NCBI RefSeq assembly: GCF_002775205.1
Contig: NC_036454.1
Span: 5,895,882-5,959,881, forward strand
Direction of reading: 5' to 3'
DNA: 64,000 nt
Source: Xiphophorus maculatus
Lineage: Eukaryota > Chordata > Actinopteri > Cyprinodontiformes > Poeciliidae
Of this stretch, positions 1 through 13,325 are shown piece after piece. Position numbers and translations under genes: made by a program. Within the stretch, counting starts at the first letter, position 1; each line of letters begins with the position of its first letter. The notes beneath the pieces are model-generated. The model was not told the origin of the DNA. It saw nothing but the letters and a program-made list of their open reading frames with translations, and searched no databases.

Positions 1-70
1 GGCACATTAAAAACATCAGGGATGGATGTTTTTTTTGTTGAATTCAGAGGAAGAAGGTGTTATCCGTTAC

Positions 71-3000
71 CTTTCCAAAGTGTCCTCTTCCCAGAACTGA
101 AGTATATTTAAAATCTTCAACCTTCATCCTTCAGAGAAACAGCCATGCAAACAGAAACGGCCATGTCTGATTCTGGTTCACTTTATAAGACAACATCTGC
201 ATGAACATCTGTACATGTGACTGTATTTACTTCAGAGGAGATACGGGCTGATCCTCACATTCTTCTGCGGTGTTTGGACTGGAAGGTGGGTGTATGGAAA
301 TCTTCAAAGAGACAAAATAAAAACACATTTTTGTTTGTTTTAAACATACAATCTTATCAATCTGATTGTTAAGTTTTGATCAGAGACAGCAATTCGTTAA
401 TGTGTCGACCATCCATACATTCATTCATGAATCCATGGATGGATGGATGGACATAAAACTCATCTAGAGCCATAAATGTTACATAACCTTTAGTGAAAAG
501 ACAAAACAGAAGTTTAAAAAATATCTGTTATAGAAAATATAGGGATATTTTTAAAGAATTGCCAATTTATTTTAAACTTAGGCAAAATATGAAATATTTA
601 CAAAAAGAGGACTGATACAGTTTCTTCTATCAGATTTTGATGTTTGTGGAAAACAATTAAATAATAATAAAATTAATTTCCAATGTAACAAAGAGATAAA
701 AATAAAAATACTGAAATTTGTGTCATACTGTTAATGCAAGGTTTATTCCAAGCAAGAAATAAAATAAAAACCTCATACAAAAATGTTGGCTAGACACTTT
801 TTTAGTCAAATTTTTATTGTGGAAAGTCCAAAAAGTCACATGAAACCCATACAAGTCTTCGGTGCTCTGATCTTAAAATAAAAACTTGAGTTAAATAACA
901 GGACTGAAAAGTTTCAAAGTAAATTTCTTTTATATGAATAAAAACTAAATTTGAAAGTTACAGAACAAGATGGTTGAGTTAGGAATTTATTGTTTTTTAT
1001 TCCTGAAAGTTTATTTACCAGTTTTTCTTGCAGTGCAGGCACTGATGATGTCTTCTCTTCTTTAGTGATGATGTTTTCTTGCTGCTTGATGTCGATGGGA
1101 GGCGGATGGTCCTCAGTGACACTCAGTCTAATTAGCGGAGTTTTGCTGAATAAAGAAAACTTTAGATCTGTTACTTGTAATTATTTAATCGAAAACTATA
1201 TATTGACAAAATAAGCAACATTTCCAAGTCAAAAACCCCTTAGTGCTGTTAAATTATTGATGAAATAGACAGCCAGCCATCCGAGTTCAACATCTGATGT
1301 ACTCAGATTTAATCCAATTTAATTGGATCCACGGATTGCTTAACAACAAATATATTTATTTTTAATTAATTTATTATGTAGGCTATTCAATCATCAGATT
1401 GGTGCAGAGTGCTGTTATATCCATCAGATTTACAGTCGTACCAGAAACAAAATACAAATGTTCTGACCGGAATCTCTGTATGTAAAAAAAATGTGATTAT
1501 TTGAGATCAGCAAACCGCAGAACCTGATATCACTCAGTGAAAAGCAGACAAAATTTAAACAGGGTTCCTGTAAATTTGACCAACTTAAAGTTAAGGCTTT
1601 TAAGATCATTTTTAAACCATTATGAATGGAATTTATAATGGTCTTAAATGGTTATAATGGTTTCAGAGCATTCTCTTATAATATATACAAGAATAAAGTC
1701 CTAATATTGCCATAATAAAGTCATAATATTATTACTTTATTCTCTAATTTCATTACTTTATTTTTGTAATTTTATTATTTTTATTTTCTTAGCATCCCCC
1801 TAATACTCTGTTATATCATCCAACTAACTAGCAATAAATTTACACTTTCCCATGCAAAAAAGTTAGCTAGCTAGCAAGTGCATATTAGCAGCTAGCTAGC
1901 GGTAGCCTCAACCTCCTCTAGTCAAGATACATAACAAGATGTCTGCACACAACTAAAACATTTGCTTAACAAATTCTAAGACTTATTAGCTTATTTAAGA
2001 TCAATTTACGTTTTTTGAGAATTTAAGACATTTTATGGCCTCCATTTTGCATACATGAATTAAAGACTTCTGGGCGCTGTAGTTTCTGACCTTGGCAGTG
2101 AAGATGTCGGATCAGGCTTCTTTTCCGTCGGATTCGGAGGACTGTGTCCGATCAGGTCCGCCGTTGTGGAGAGATGCGAACTGAAGGTGGCGAAAGAGCT
2201 GTAGTGAGGGAGGATGCTCATCATCAGATGGCCCCAGGTGGCAAAGTTCATGTTCATCTGAGCAGCTCGGAGGAAATTCTTTCCTGAGGAATAAAAAAAC
2301 CCAATAATTAAAAAAAAGAAAAAAGAAAAAAAGATGGATACACAGGACTGGCGCAGAGCTGTTAGTTTCTACCTCTCTCTTTTGTGAAAATGCATCGCTG
2401 ACGTCTCAGTTTAGGCTGCCGCTCCACCACGGTGTCGATGAACTGAAACTATATATGTTTACATTTATTCTTCCCATCAATGCTTTAAAAAGTAATGATG
2501 TACCATCAGGTTCTTCCTCTCTTGGTTACCTGGATGTGGAGGAGGCCTTGCGGCTCCAGATTGAAGCCCTGGTTGTGGTCTGGGTTCCCCATTAACTCCT
2601 CCAGACGCAGGATCTTGACCGCACACATCGTCCTCCGGCACCGCCAGAACAAGCAAACCTCCAGCTCTCGAGACTGTCAACAGATGCAACACACATTACC
2701 TGAATTACTTAAGGGTTGAACAGGAGGACATGTATAGCTGCAAAAAACTACAAAAAGTGTCTTCTTAAACTTAAATTGTAACGGTAAAACAAACAGAACG
2801 ACTGGGTTCGGTAGAGATAATTAGTTTAAAACTGCAGGTGTAAGGCTGACACCTGCTGGTCTCAAATAAAACTACAACTTAAAGCAACGCAAGCAGTACA
2901 GCAGCTTGCTGTACTGCTTGCAGGGATTCATGTTTCAGAGATAAAACAATTTTACAAAGAAAATTCAGAAACAATCAGTCATTTATTCTGGAATTGTCAC

Positions 3001-6000
3001 ATCTCACAAAAAACTTGGAAAAATGTAATAACTTTATTATTTGTTTTCACTAAGGTATGAGCATATTACTTTTAGTTTTTACAGAGAGAATATGAATGAA
3101 GGCAGTAGACTGGAAATTAATCCAATTATTAATATTCACAAATCTAAAATGTAATTTACAGTTTTGTTTAAGAAAATGAAACTGAATTTATCCACCATTT
3201 CTAAAAGTAGAAACAAAATGCTAAATACACATATGAATGTCATTGAATATTTTTCATTTATCATAATGTCTGCTTTTATTTTATTTTTTTTACCAATGTA
3301 TTTATTTTATACAATGGCTAAAAGGCAAAATTTCAGATAGAAAAAAAAAATGAGTAAATTTCCAGGAAAAAACTCAGATTAATCTCAAAACTTTTCTAGA
3401 AAAACAAGCAAATTCTGAGTTAAGTGAGTCATAAATTCGAAGGAAAAAAACTCTTTCAAATTTAGATATAAATCTCAAAAATTTTCTAGAAAAACTTATG
3501 AATTTCTGAGAAAAAGTTGAAAACTTGAGAGAAAAAACTCTTGAGATTCTGAAACTAATCTAAAAAAAAAACATGGAAATTTTTCAAATCTTCAACTTCA
3601 TCTCATTATCTTAGAATAATTTTGTGCAAACATTGTAATAGCCCCAAATAATCCCAAACTGTTCAATGAAGCATGACAGGTCACCTTTAAACACAACTGA
3701 ATATTTACAATGTACAATACATTTGAAATATAAATATAAGAATATGTTGAAACATGTTCAAGGACCTAAAAAGTATTCTGTTTTGTGGTTATTCTTTGGT
3801 TATTATTATTTAACTATTGAATTAAAGACAGAGAAATGCCGGTCTGGGTGTCGGTGGCGTGTGATGGAGAGACCATGAGAAATGACTCACAAACACTGAG
3901 CGCTCCAAACGGGATGAAAAACACTCATAGACCTTTTTCAGTGTATTTTTTAATGTTTTGTCACAAAACAGACACGTATCTGACAGCATTTCTGACACTT
4001 GTCATCTGAAAGGTGGCAACTATATACCAGCAATGCACCATTCTTCAAAGCACATCCCAGACTATTTTTACCTGACAGAAAAGGAAAAACTGTGATAACT
4101 CAAAGAGAGGCAGACTGATTTATATTTAGTTTGCAACATGGGTCACTGTATAATCCTCTGTTAGTATTTCAAAGTTTAAGCACTTGATACAGACTTTAAG
4201 CTGCTGCAGAAGAGTGTGGATGCCTGAAACAAACACGCTTTCTACTTGCTAACATCTTTAACTCTATATCTGTTAAGCTGTATCTGTAAGCATCTTAAAG
4301 CCATTATGGCTGCGGTCAGATATAATGGCCTGTAAAAGCTGAGCTAACAACTATTGCCTCATTAAGCCATCACTTTCTCAGGTTTTCCTTTAAGCAATTT
4401 CTCATTTTCTAATCTGATCAGTCTACACTTAGTGGATGGATAATTTAGTCATTATCTACTCTCCCAAAAATCTCTCAAAATTACATTTATACTATAATAA
4501 TCTGAAGAGTTTGAGTCAGATCAGAGGTAATTACAGCACTGAAACAACTTGGGTGAAATTTGATATTTTTATGGACTCAAATAATCAACTTGGGTCCATG
4601 TTTGGTTATTTGATCCTATCAGTTAAAACCTTCCCCTATAGGAGTCCGAACATCCAAGGTAGCAGCTTATTTAGATAATTCCAAATGGCTTATTTTAATG
4701 GTAAACATGTGTTAGTTATGGAGTACCACAGGGTTTGGAACTTGGACCAGTCCTTTTTACTCAAACTTTGTCTAAACGTTTTAGGTAAAACTGATATAAA
4801 TGTCAAACGTTATGCAGATGATACTCTATTATGTTCATTCAAAAACTCAGGTGAAACCCATCAGTTACCAAGACTACAAACATGTGTAATAAAAGTTTGA
4901 ATAACTTAATTTTAACTCTTTTTAACCAACTTTCTGCATTCACTCGCCCTGGACAGTAATAAGTTGACGCCCAGTGTGCAAAGTATTTGTTACTTCTATG
5001 CTGAATTGCTTATCATAAAGAAATTATTGTTCCCCATGTTTCCAGCATGTTTGCTTCCAGAATGCAGGTTTATGAAAATAGAATGATTCAAACAAGTTTA
5101 GTCTCATACTTAAAAAGTTTTAACCCCAAGAGAAGGTGAAACTCTGCCACCTGCTGTTATAAATAACTATCTGCAGTTTACTTATAAAAACTGCTAGAGG
5201 GTTTTTATAGGCTTTATAAAGTCCCATACCTACAGCTCTATCAAGTTTGTAGTTTTTCTGCTGCTTATTTCATATTTCTGAATATTGGCTTCATTGTTAT
5301 CAGCATTAAATGCTGATCAGCCACTCTTCAGAATGGGGAAAAAACAAACATGTTGATATTCAAACATCAGGAAACAGTAACAAAAAAACATTTCTTCACC
5401 TAAATTATTCTGCTCAGTTGCAGATTTCTTTGAATGTGAGAGTGCAATTTTTAATTACTGTACAGTATACTGTTTATTTTTCTGAAAATGTCCATTTAAA
5501 GCTGCAGTAAGTTACAAAAGTTATAAAAGTTTAAATATTTTTTTACATATTTGTTGGAATTATCACTATGTCATGACAGTATGCTATGAGACAGATAATC
5601 TGTGAACATTTTTTGCTTATTTGACTTCTTCCAGCGCCAGCTAGAAACAACCAATCAGAGTCAGGAGGCAGGGCTTAGTGCTGTCAATCTTGCACAATTG
5701 TGCGTTACTATAGCTTTTCCTAGTTACCATAGCCACCGATGATGGTGGATAAACAGTTTTCTTATAATGGTAAGTTTTGCGCCATTTGTACATTTAGCTG
5801 TGCGAACACGAGGTTGATTGACAGCGCTAAGACCTGCCTCCTGTCTCTGATTGGTTGCTTTTGGTCTGGTGTGTTGCATTTTACTTCTGAATAAAAGTAG
5901 CTCAGAGAGGAGCTGGAGGTGATTCATTTTTCACAGATTATCTGTCTCATAACCTGTCACAACATGGTGACAGTTTTAACAAATATGTAAAAAACAATTT

Positions 6001-9000
6001 AAAAAAAAATAAAAGTTACATATAATGCAGCTTTAATGACTCTTAATCTTTCTTTTTCTTGTCATATTTTTACATGTGTGTGAATCTGTACGCTTCCATT
6101 TAGTCACTTCAGTGTATCTTGGTCTTCAGAACCGGACTCACCCGCTCCAGCTGGATGTAGAACACCTGATCCCAGCTGAGGCCACCGACTGCAGCCCAGC
6201 GCGTCCGGCCGACGACCCGGCCGTCCAGCCGCAGCACCGCACTGACCTCGGCTGTGAGACAGGCAGCAGACAAACTGTAAACAGCAACTTTTTTCAGTTT
6301 TAATTAAAGAAGTTTCTCTCTGAACTCAGACGTAAACAGAAGCCTGTCTGACTTTCAGAGTCCATGATGACATCATGTTTGTTTACCATTTAATTTGTTT
6401 GTGTTTTTCAGAGAAAGTGGGACCATTTCTGAGAAAATGAAATACAACACAGACCCTGGTTCCGACAGATTAACCTTCACAGAAACAGTTTTTGCTATAC
6501 AATCAATGTTAGGCACAGGGTTGTCACAATAACCAATAAATCAATAATTGTGTGATAAATTAAAATGAGCTCAATCATTTTGATTTGCATGATTTAGTGT
6601 TTTTCTCTCTCTTTTTCTACCAAAAACTGGATGATAAAAGTTTTCATTCTGGTGATTTGGTCTCAACTAGCCCTTACTTTCAAGGACAGTTATGTTTAAG
6701 GAGGCTTCATGATTAAATTTACTTGTTGTTTATATAGTTTTGTTTATTTATTTTGGATATTTAAAATGTCTCCCTTTTCTAGAGTTACGTGTTTGTTAGA
6801 ATTTAACATTTAGTGATTACGCCATCATTTTGGTTGAATTTTATGTTTTAAGTCTGACCTGCAGAAAATGATTAGGGTCACCAGGAATTCTGACTATAAT
6901 CTCAAAATTTGGAATTTAATCATAGAATTGCAATTTTTTCTCAGGATTTTTATTCATTTATTTTGTAATTCAGACTTTTTTTTCTCAGAATTCTCATTTT
7001 AATCTCACTTTTGGAAGATTAAAGTCAGTATTCTGAGAAAAAAGTCTGAATTTTTTTGTCTTTTTTCATTTGCCCTAATTGTCTTTCTTGCTTTTCCCAA
7101 ATTTTTATTTGGAATACAAATTTGTAATGTTCAAAATTATTTGCAAGCTGGATTTCGGGGTTTGTGATTTGACTAATTCTTAATATTTTATACAGAAGGT
7201 AACAAATCATTCTCCTGTTCCTGCACTTCTGTTAGTAGTATAATTTTCACCTCCGAATTAACTGTTCATATTTTCCCATTAACAGATGCAAACATAGCAG
7301 CAAGTAAAGCTGAAACTGAAAACTTACAGTTTAAGATTTTAAATGTTTTACTCACTCAGCGGTCCGTCAGTCTTATGAAGAACAGCCGAACCGTTTTCAG
7401 AGGGAACCGAAGGATTTTCCTGCTCTGATTCTGACTGGGGTTTCAGTAAATCCTCACATCCCAGCAGTCTCAGTTCAAGTTTCCCTAAAGGAGAAGAAGA
7501 AGAAGGAGAGGAAGAATAATCTCAGTTTCTTCAAATAAACTGTTTAAGCCCCGCCCATGTGTTTCCATTATCCTGTAAAGAGTCTCAGTGTGACCAGAAA
7601 AGACGCCGTACTTCAAAATAAGACATTTAATTTGAATAAATCTCCCAGACTCGAGCCTCTAATCAGTCCCCTCTGGAGAGAAAGTCACTTCTCTATTTTC
7701 TCCGTCTCGCCTCTGAACTAACCGCCGTGAAGCTCAGAATCACCTCAAGTGTTTCCACTCTCCTCACACTCTTTCTCATTATTCTCCTTTGACGGATCTG
7801 CTCCTCATTACATCATCAAAAGCTTTTCTTTTTTTTTTTTTTAGCCATGAGCTCAGACAGAGACCGGCTTACAAGTGAACTGTCCAAAACGAACGGATTA
7901 CACGTCCTGATTATCTGCCGCCAGCAGTCAGCAGACGGTAAGTCATGTTCAAACACACACAGCCTGAATGACCCTAAAATACACAGAATATTAAACACAA
8001 AACGACCCCAAGAAAACATAAAAAACAAAGATGATTTACCAGAACAGGCAGCTTGGTGGTAATTTGATTAAATCTTACTATATAAATAAATAAATACTAA
8101 AAATAATAACCGTTATTATTATTACTAGCATTAGTAGTATTACATTTATATAATTGCTTAGATTATTATTATCTTATAATATTAGCATACAAAGTAAAAA
8201 TATTTATGATAATATAACCATAAATATGGTTTTACAATAATAATAACTATTATTATTATTATTAGTTACATTAATAATAATAATAATATTGAAATTATTA
8301 TTAGCATAATAATGGAAATAATTTATTTTATTATTATTATCCACTTATTATATTATTATGAATTATTATTTCCATAGCAATGGAAATTATATTTTTCCTT
8401 TATCATGATAATGGAAATAATATGGAAGTATTAATATTATAATGGAAATATTAACAATACTATTTCCCATTATTTTTATCTTGTCTTGTGCAAAAATTTG
8501 TAAAGCAAATAAATCAGAAATGTGAAATTAGACATTAAAACTGATTTATTTTTGGTTTAAACGGAGCAGCAAATCTTGTGTTTTTGATTCTAATTTTCCA
8601 TTTATCAGAAAAATTTAAGTAATATTTCACCAGAAATTCACAGAAAATTATCACAAATGTACATACCTCCTGAACATAGCTGTATTTTATATAACATTCA
8701 CTGGCAAAACCTAAAATTAAGAAAACTCAGTAATCACTTGTAATAAGATGTTAATTGATGAGTCAATGAGTTTATTTTGCTTCTAACTATTTTGATTAAA
8801 ATATTTTTTCTTATATATTTCTTCAATGATATGCAAGAGAAAATATTTGTAACACATGATTATGATGTTTTGTATTGTTTTGTTATTATCTGGTCTACTT
8901 TCTCAGTCAGCGGTTACCAGTTAGAGATGCAGGTCGGACGGGGAAGATGGACGGCGAGGTTGGGAGCAGACGCGACGATCTGCGTTCTTCAGGCGACGCC

Positions 9001-12000
9001 GTTCCCTCCGGAGGATCGATCGCCTCCGCAGGAAGCCGTGGAGAATCGTGGTTCTGTTCCTGCAGGCATTTCTCCAGCGCTAATCGGAGAAGTTCAAGCT
9101 TCTGCGAGGATTCCTGCACCCGAACTCGAGCCTGAAAGGTGAAAAAGCTTCAGATTCTTTCATATCAAACATTCATGTAATTATTTATTACTCTGTTTCA
9201 ACACTCTGTAAATCAAAATACAAATAGTGTTCAAACAATTTATGAACTATGACGTATACCCAACTCCAACATCTCTCTGTTAACCATGTGATCAGACAGT
9301 GGTTAAAGAGGCAAAAGCAAAGGAAGTGGATTAGCAGTGCTAGCTAACAATTTGTGTATTTTTTCAATTCAGACATACTAATAAAAATTTAATAAAAATA
9401 CCACCATGCCTTCTTTTCAACTTCTCTGGGATTTCTGGCTTCAGTTGTGGTATTATTTCAGCTTTTCCAGTGTTAATCAGCTGTGGTGCTAAGCCGTTCA
9501 GTGATTTATAAACTACCAATAAGATTTTAAAGTCGATTCTCTGAGCTACAGGGAGCCAGTGTAGGGATTTTAGAACTGGGTGATGTGCTCCATCTTCCTG
9601 GTTTTAGTCAGAACCCGAGCAGCAGCGTTCTGGATTAGATGCAGCTGGGGGATTGACTTTTTTTAGTTAGACTTGTGAAGCATTTCCATTGACCATGTAC
9701 TTGCACAATTTGGCATTTCGAAAATAAATTTGCTTGATGGAAACACGTTCATTTAGAAAACAATGAACGTGGTCTATTTTTCAGTAATCACTTGTAATAC
9801 GATGTAATAAGATAAACAAAAAAGTGTGAAGTGTTTTTTCAGCCTTATCAAAAATTGTTTATTTCACAAAACTGCAATGGAAACAATTTAATGCATCACA
9901 CAAGTCACGTGATCTACAACAGGATGTTGCTACTGGCAGAAACCATGAAGAAGACAACGACAAGAAGTAGACAGAGGATCATGGAGGGGCGTGTTTTGTA
10001 ATGACTTATTGCATCGGTTTTAATTTCACACTTTTTCATTTTAATGGCGTTTCTTTTTTAAGGGAACATCACAATAGCGAAATTATGATTTTTTTTCAAC
10101 ATTAGCAGAATATTGACAAAGTTTTATGCACATTTGTAAAGGAAATGCAGCTACAGTTGCAGCAATCAATGCGACTCACGATAAACGGGTGGAGTAGTAT
10201 CTCTTGATCTAGATGGGACATTAGTCTTTTAATCCTAGAAATGTTCTTCCGACTTTGTATCTGCCTGTATGTGGCTCTGAAGGTTCAAGCAAAGATTTTT
10301 GAAGCTGATCTCAAGTTTCTGGCTGTAATAACTGAAGATGTGTGTTGACTCTAGGTCCAAAGATAATAGCTACAGTTTTGTTTCTGTCCAGCTGGTGAAA
10401 GTTGAGGCACATCCACACATTTATCTGTTCTAAACTCAGGTGCTCAGATGGGTTCAGAGTCACCTGATGACATTGTAATGTAAAGCTGTGTATCATCTGC
10501 ATAGTTATGATAGCTAATCTTATTACTTGTTATAATCTGAGCTAATGGGAACATATAGATATTGAACATGAGGGGTCCCAGGTTTGAACCTTGGGGAACC
10601 CCGTATGTGACTTATGTTTGATCCAATGAGAAGTTACCTATTGACACAAAGAAATCCCTGTTCTTTAGGGAAGACTCAAACCATCGATTAGGTTTAGGGA
10701 TTCTGTTAGTAAATGAAGATTTTATTAAAAACATTTGACAAAAACTCAGAAAACATTATAAAACCGTAAGTGGGCGGCATCTTACCTCAGCCAGAGCGTT
10801 CTGGTCCAGCTCTGAGATGCCCTGCAGCTGCTTCACCACGTCTCTGTGCAGCGCCAGCGCATCGGTTTCTCTCTGCATGTAGTGCTGCAGCTCTGCCAAG
10901 CGAGCGTCCGCGGGACTGACAGCTACAGGAGACGTTTCTGAGAGAAAATGGAGGATAAAGGTGAAGCTACCAGCTCGTTTGATAGTTCCCTCTAATATTT
11001 CCATTAGCAAAGAAAACACTGAAGCGTCATTTATGAAAGCAAAGGAAATTGTTCTAACACAATCCGAAGCTACGTCTTTCATGAAAGGAAAATGGAAACA
11101 TCAGATTTCTGGCTTCATGTTTACTTTTTTGGGATTATAATCCTTGAAGAGATGCATTAAATCATATTTTATCCCATTAAAATGATGAATGTAAGGAACC
11201 CTCAGGAGAATAATATTACAGTGATGCATTACTCTAAGTACTTAAGTCACATTTGTTGAATATTTCATGAACATTTGTAGACTCAGTGAAGCAAATCCCA
11301 GCTGTCTGTCAATCTGATCCAAACTCTGAATTTATTTGATCATACGTCTTAAATTTAATGTTGTTTTTGGACACAGAGTGTTTTTTTTTATTGTTGTTGC
11401 AATATGTCATAACAAACTGTTTTTGATCTTCATATTGGTAAATACAGGATTTATTTAATAGATTTCACATGTTTTAATATAACATAATAAACAAAATAAA
11501 ACAAGACAAAGGAAGCAATGCTTGTTTCCCTTCATAAATAGCATTATATCACAATCATTTTCCTCCACTATAAAAATGGATTTTAATTTCACCAAAAGTA
11601 CATTTTTATGTCTTATGTTAAAACATAAAAAAATCATTAACTTAATTTAGAGAAACAATATATATATATATAATTTTTTTCCAAACCTTTTTTAAACTAA
11701 CAGATGTTGTTTTGTTTATTTTACTGCCAGATAGTTTCAAATCTAAGCAAACCTGAACAAAGACCTGAGATTAGATTAATTTAAATATAAGATGTGAATC
11801 TCTGAGTGTTGTTGGTTTTTTGTATGATGCTGAGAAAAAAAATCTGAAAATTTGAGATCAATCTAAGAAATTTTTAAGAAAAAATCTTGGAAATTTTCTG
11901 AATTCTTTCTAGAAAATTTCAGAATTTAATCTCAAAATTTCTGACTTCATTCATGCAAATATTTGACTTCTCTAATGTGGTCTATTCCATGTTTTATCTA

Positions 12001-12627
12001 GATAATTTCTGAAATCAATCTCAAAATTTCACATTTTTATCAAGTAAATTTTTAACTTTCCAAGTCAGAAATTTTCATGTTTTTTCTAGCACATTTTTGA
12101 GATTAATCTCAAACTTTCTGATTTCTTCTTTCAAGCTAATTTTCAACTTTTAAACACCATGTTTTTTTTTTAGAAATTTTTTTAGCTCTACCTCAAAATT
12201 TACGTCCTTTTCTTGCAAATTTTTGACTTCTGAAGCCCAGAAATTTCCTATTTTTTAATAGAAAATTTCTGAGAAATTTACTCCTCCATTGGTTGTTTCT
12301 ATCTATAATCACACTAATAAACCACTGCAGATATTTGCACTATACCCAGACCGAAAATGCTTGGTAAGATTTTGTGTTTTTGCAGTGTTCTGCCTCCTTT
12401 AAAGTTTATAAAATAAAGCACAAACATGAAGCAATCTTCTGTTCCCACTTTTAGGAGTTTTAAGTTTACTCCTTCCGACTGCACTGACCTCCATCAGCAG
12501 GGATGTTTTGGTTTCCTCCACCTTCTCCGCCGCCGCCACCAGCCTGGGTGACTTTGATAATCTGCAGTCGGATCAGCTCAATCTTGGAGCGGCTGTCCTG
12601 CAGCATCTGCTGAGCTGTGGACAACAT
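71..12627 (-). CDS. pkn3: PKN3-like serine/threonine protein kinase N, partial (HR1 repeats to start of kinase domain)
   Basis: Rho-effector kinase of the PKN/PRK family (AGC kinases). Exons recognised on the minus strand, in coding order: 12627-12489, 10937-10786, 9131-8918, 7484-7356, 6251-6142, 2673-2530, 2448-2373, 2283-2091, 1127-1019, 301-231, 128-71; phases agree throughout and give 465 codons. They encode the second half of HR1b ([17 protein letters not shown]), HR1c (AELQHYM and [16 protein letters not shown]), the C2-like region ([34 protein letters not shown]), a proline/serine linker, and the start of the kinase with the glycine loop LGRGHFGKV, where an exon ends at 71. The rest of the kinase lies left of the window. 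HR1a, the first half of HR1b and the start codon were not found. Wording of HR1c and of the FLRAAQMN segment fits PKN3 better than PKN1/2 (family knowledge), as does the neighbour SET. The 12627 border is the least certain. Confidence 0.9.
433..452. repeat. ATGG microsatellite
   Basis: Short run of ATGG units within the intron between the first kinase-domain exon and the preceding linker exons of the PKN3-like gene. No other feature was recognised between 302 and 1018, which is AT-rich. Confidence 0.7.
1560..2060. repeat. Interspersed AT-rich repeat, copy 1
   Basis: Intron sequence containing a run that starts with a 'gggttcctgtaaatttgacc' type motif, followed by AAGGCTTTTAAGA and CCATTATGAATGGAATTTA motifs. 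A related stretch lies in the last long SET intron (18600-18990) in inverted or rearranged form. An AATAAAGTC-TAATATT minisatellite-like block at about 1680-1790 sits inside it; the same block recurs at 39930-40085 and 62630-62890. Confidence 0.55.
3330..3600. repeat. Palindromic AGATTAATCTCAAAA / TTTCTAGAAAAA repeat field 1
   Basis: Irregular tandem field of short motifs (AGATTAATCTCAAAA, TTTCTAGAAAAA, AATTTCTGAG), many of them self-complementary. The same vocabulary recurs at 6880-7060, 11820-12290 and 52430-52900. The rest of the 2.7-6.1 kb intron holds the LINE remnant and the foldback element annotated separately. Confidence 0.6.
4430..4900 (+). pseudogene. Decayed non-LTR retrotransposon (LINE) reverse transcriptase fragment
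   Basis: Broken coding sequence in a PKN3 intron. One frame (4721 onward) reads [12 protein letters not shown], which corresponds to the LINE reverse transcriptase block usually written VPQGSVLGP. A shifted frame about 70 bases later reads [14 protein letters not shown], which contains the catalytic YADD box. The two blocks are in the right order and at about the right spacing but are separated by a stop or frameshift, so the copy is dead. The clade (L2/Rex-like) cannot be fixed by eye. Confidence 0.8.
5500..6032. mobile_element. Foldback MITE flanked by TTAA, copy 1
   Basis: The element begins AGCTGCAGTAAGTTAC and ends with GTTACATATAATGCAGCT, so the ends are imperfect inverted repeats. TTAA lies directly outside on both sides (5496-5499 and 6033-6036), as expected for piggyBac-type insertion. 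Long internal arms also fold back: CAATCAGAGTCAGGAGGCAG near 5655 pairs with CTGCCTCCTGTCTCTGATTG near 5835. No transposase coding is present. A second, right-truncated copy starts at 32401 after another TTAA. Confidence 0.75.
6500..7060. repeat. Interspersed repeat pair (copy at 41290-41715) followed by palindromic field 2
   Basis: Positions 6500-6860 share motif order with GLE1 intron positions 41290-41715: ACAATAA, 'ctaccaaaa-ctggatga', then TTTATTTATTTTGGATATTT. This marks both as copies of one dispersed element. Positions 6880-7060 are a field of AATCTCAAAATTT and TTCTCAGAATT motifs matching those at 3330, 11820 and 52430. Confidence 0.55.
8080..8480. repeat. AT-rich TTA/ATA low-complexity tract
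   Basis: About 400 bases almost wholly A and T with many TTATTATTATT and AATAATAAT runs, in the intron between the C2-region exon (7356-7484) and the HR1c exon (8918-9131). Confidence 0.8.
9440..10740. repeat. Cluster of decayed dispersed repeats in a PKN3 intron
   Basis: Contains blocks whose wording I recognise as common in fish intergenic DNA (for example CAGGGAGCCAGTGTAGGGAT near 9549, GAACCTTGGGGAACCCCGTA near 10587) and a block near 9690-9900 with GCAATGGAAACA at its edge. No intact coding frame was found. The order suggests one longer element split by later insertions. Class not determined. Confidence 0.5.
11820..12290. repeat. Palindromic AGATTAATCTCAAA / TCTAGAAAATTTC repeat field 3
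   Basis: Loose tandem of AATTTCTGA, TTTTTCTAG, GATTAATCTCAAA and GACTTT motifs, the third of four such fields in the window. It fills the intron between the HR1b and HR1c exons of the PKN3-like gene. Confidence 0.6.
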
Positions 12628-13300
12628 CTGATCCAGGATAGCGACGGCACATCAAGAGGTGTCAAGCCTCGCTTCTTCCACACTGACAGCTCAGCGTGTT
12701 TCAAAAACAGAGCAGCGATCCTTCAGCAAAACGGAAAAACAAACAAACAAACATGTGGACAAGAGAATGGATACGCAGAAAGTGAGAACAACAAGTTCCA
12801 GCCAGGTGAAAAACAGGATGACTGTGCAGTTTGCTCACCTAGGGTTTGATTTCTTGCTCCTTTGCCTTTGTAAACACTAATTTGTCATCCTATGAGTGGG
12901 AGTAGACGGGGGTGCATCTCCGGTTGCAGCCTTCCACCTTCACTATCCTTGAAACACAACAAGTCCTCGGATGTAACGGTGCGTTCACAGACACCCTCGG
13001 ATCAATCAGCGCCTACATCCTGGGACCGTTGTGATGTTTGTTTTCACCTCCCTACAGCTTCCTCTGCAACATCCACTTCCCTCTGCATCCTCATCTTTTT
13101 CTGCTCCGTAACCAAATCCTCCCTCCCTCCCTCTCTCTCTTTCTCTTCCTCTCTTTTGCTCTTGTCTTTTTAAGAGGGATTTCTTTCTGCACAGAAAGGC
13201 GCTGATGGCTCTGTTCTGACACCGCCGATTGCTTGCTCTGGGCTCAGCATTGGCCGCTGCGTGACCACATGTTCCCTTCCTGCCACCAACCAAAAGACAA

Positions 13301-13325
13301 AACTGCTGCTGCTGCTGCTGCTGCT
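13301..13325. repeat. CTG trinucleotide repeat
   Basis: Eight CTG units between the PKN3-like gene and SET. I could assign no exon to the surrounding stretch from 12640 to 14850, although HR1a and the start of PKN3 would be expected here. Confidence 0.85.

Noticed and set aside
7816..8062. Two overlapping frames of about 70 codons as small genes
   Set aside because: They lie in a PKN3 intron, overlap on opposite strands, contain low-complexity lysine runs and have no recognisable motif.
13006..13293. Arg/Glu-rich minus-strand frame of 95 codons as the missing PKN3 5' exon
   Set aside because: The Arg/Glu run comes from a CTCTCT-type simple repeat, and no HR1 motif or matching donor phase is present.
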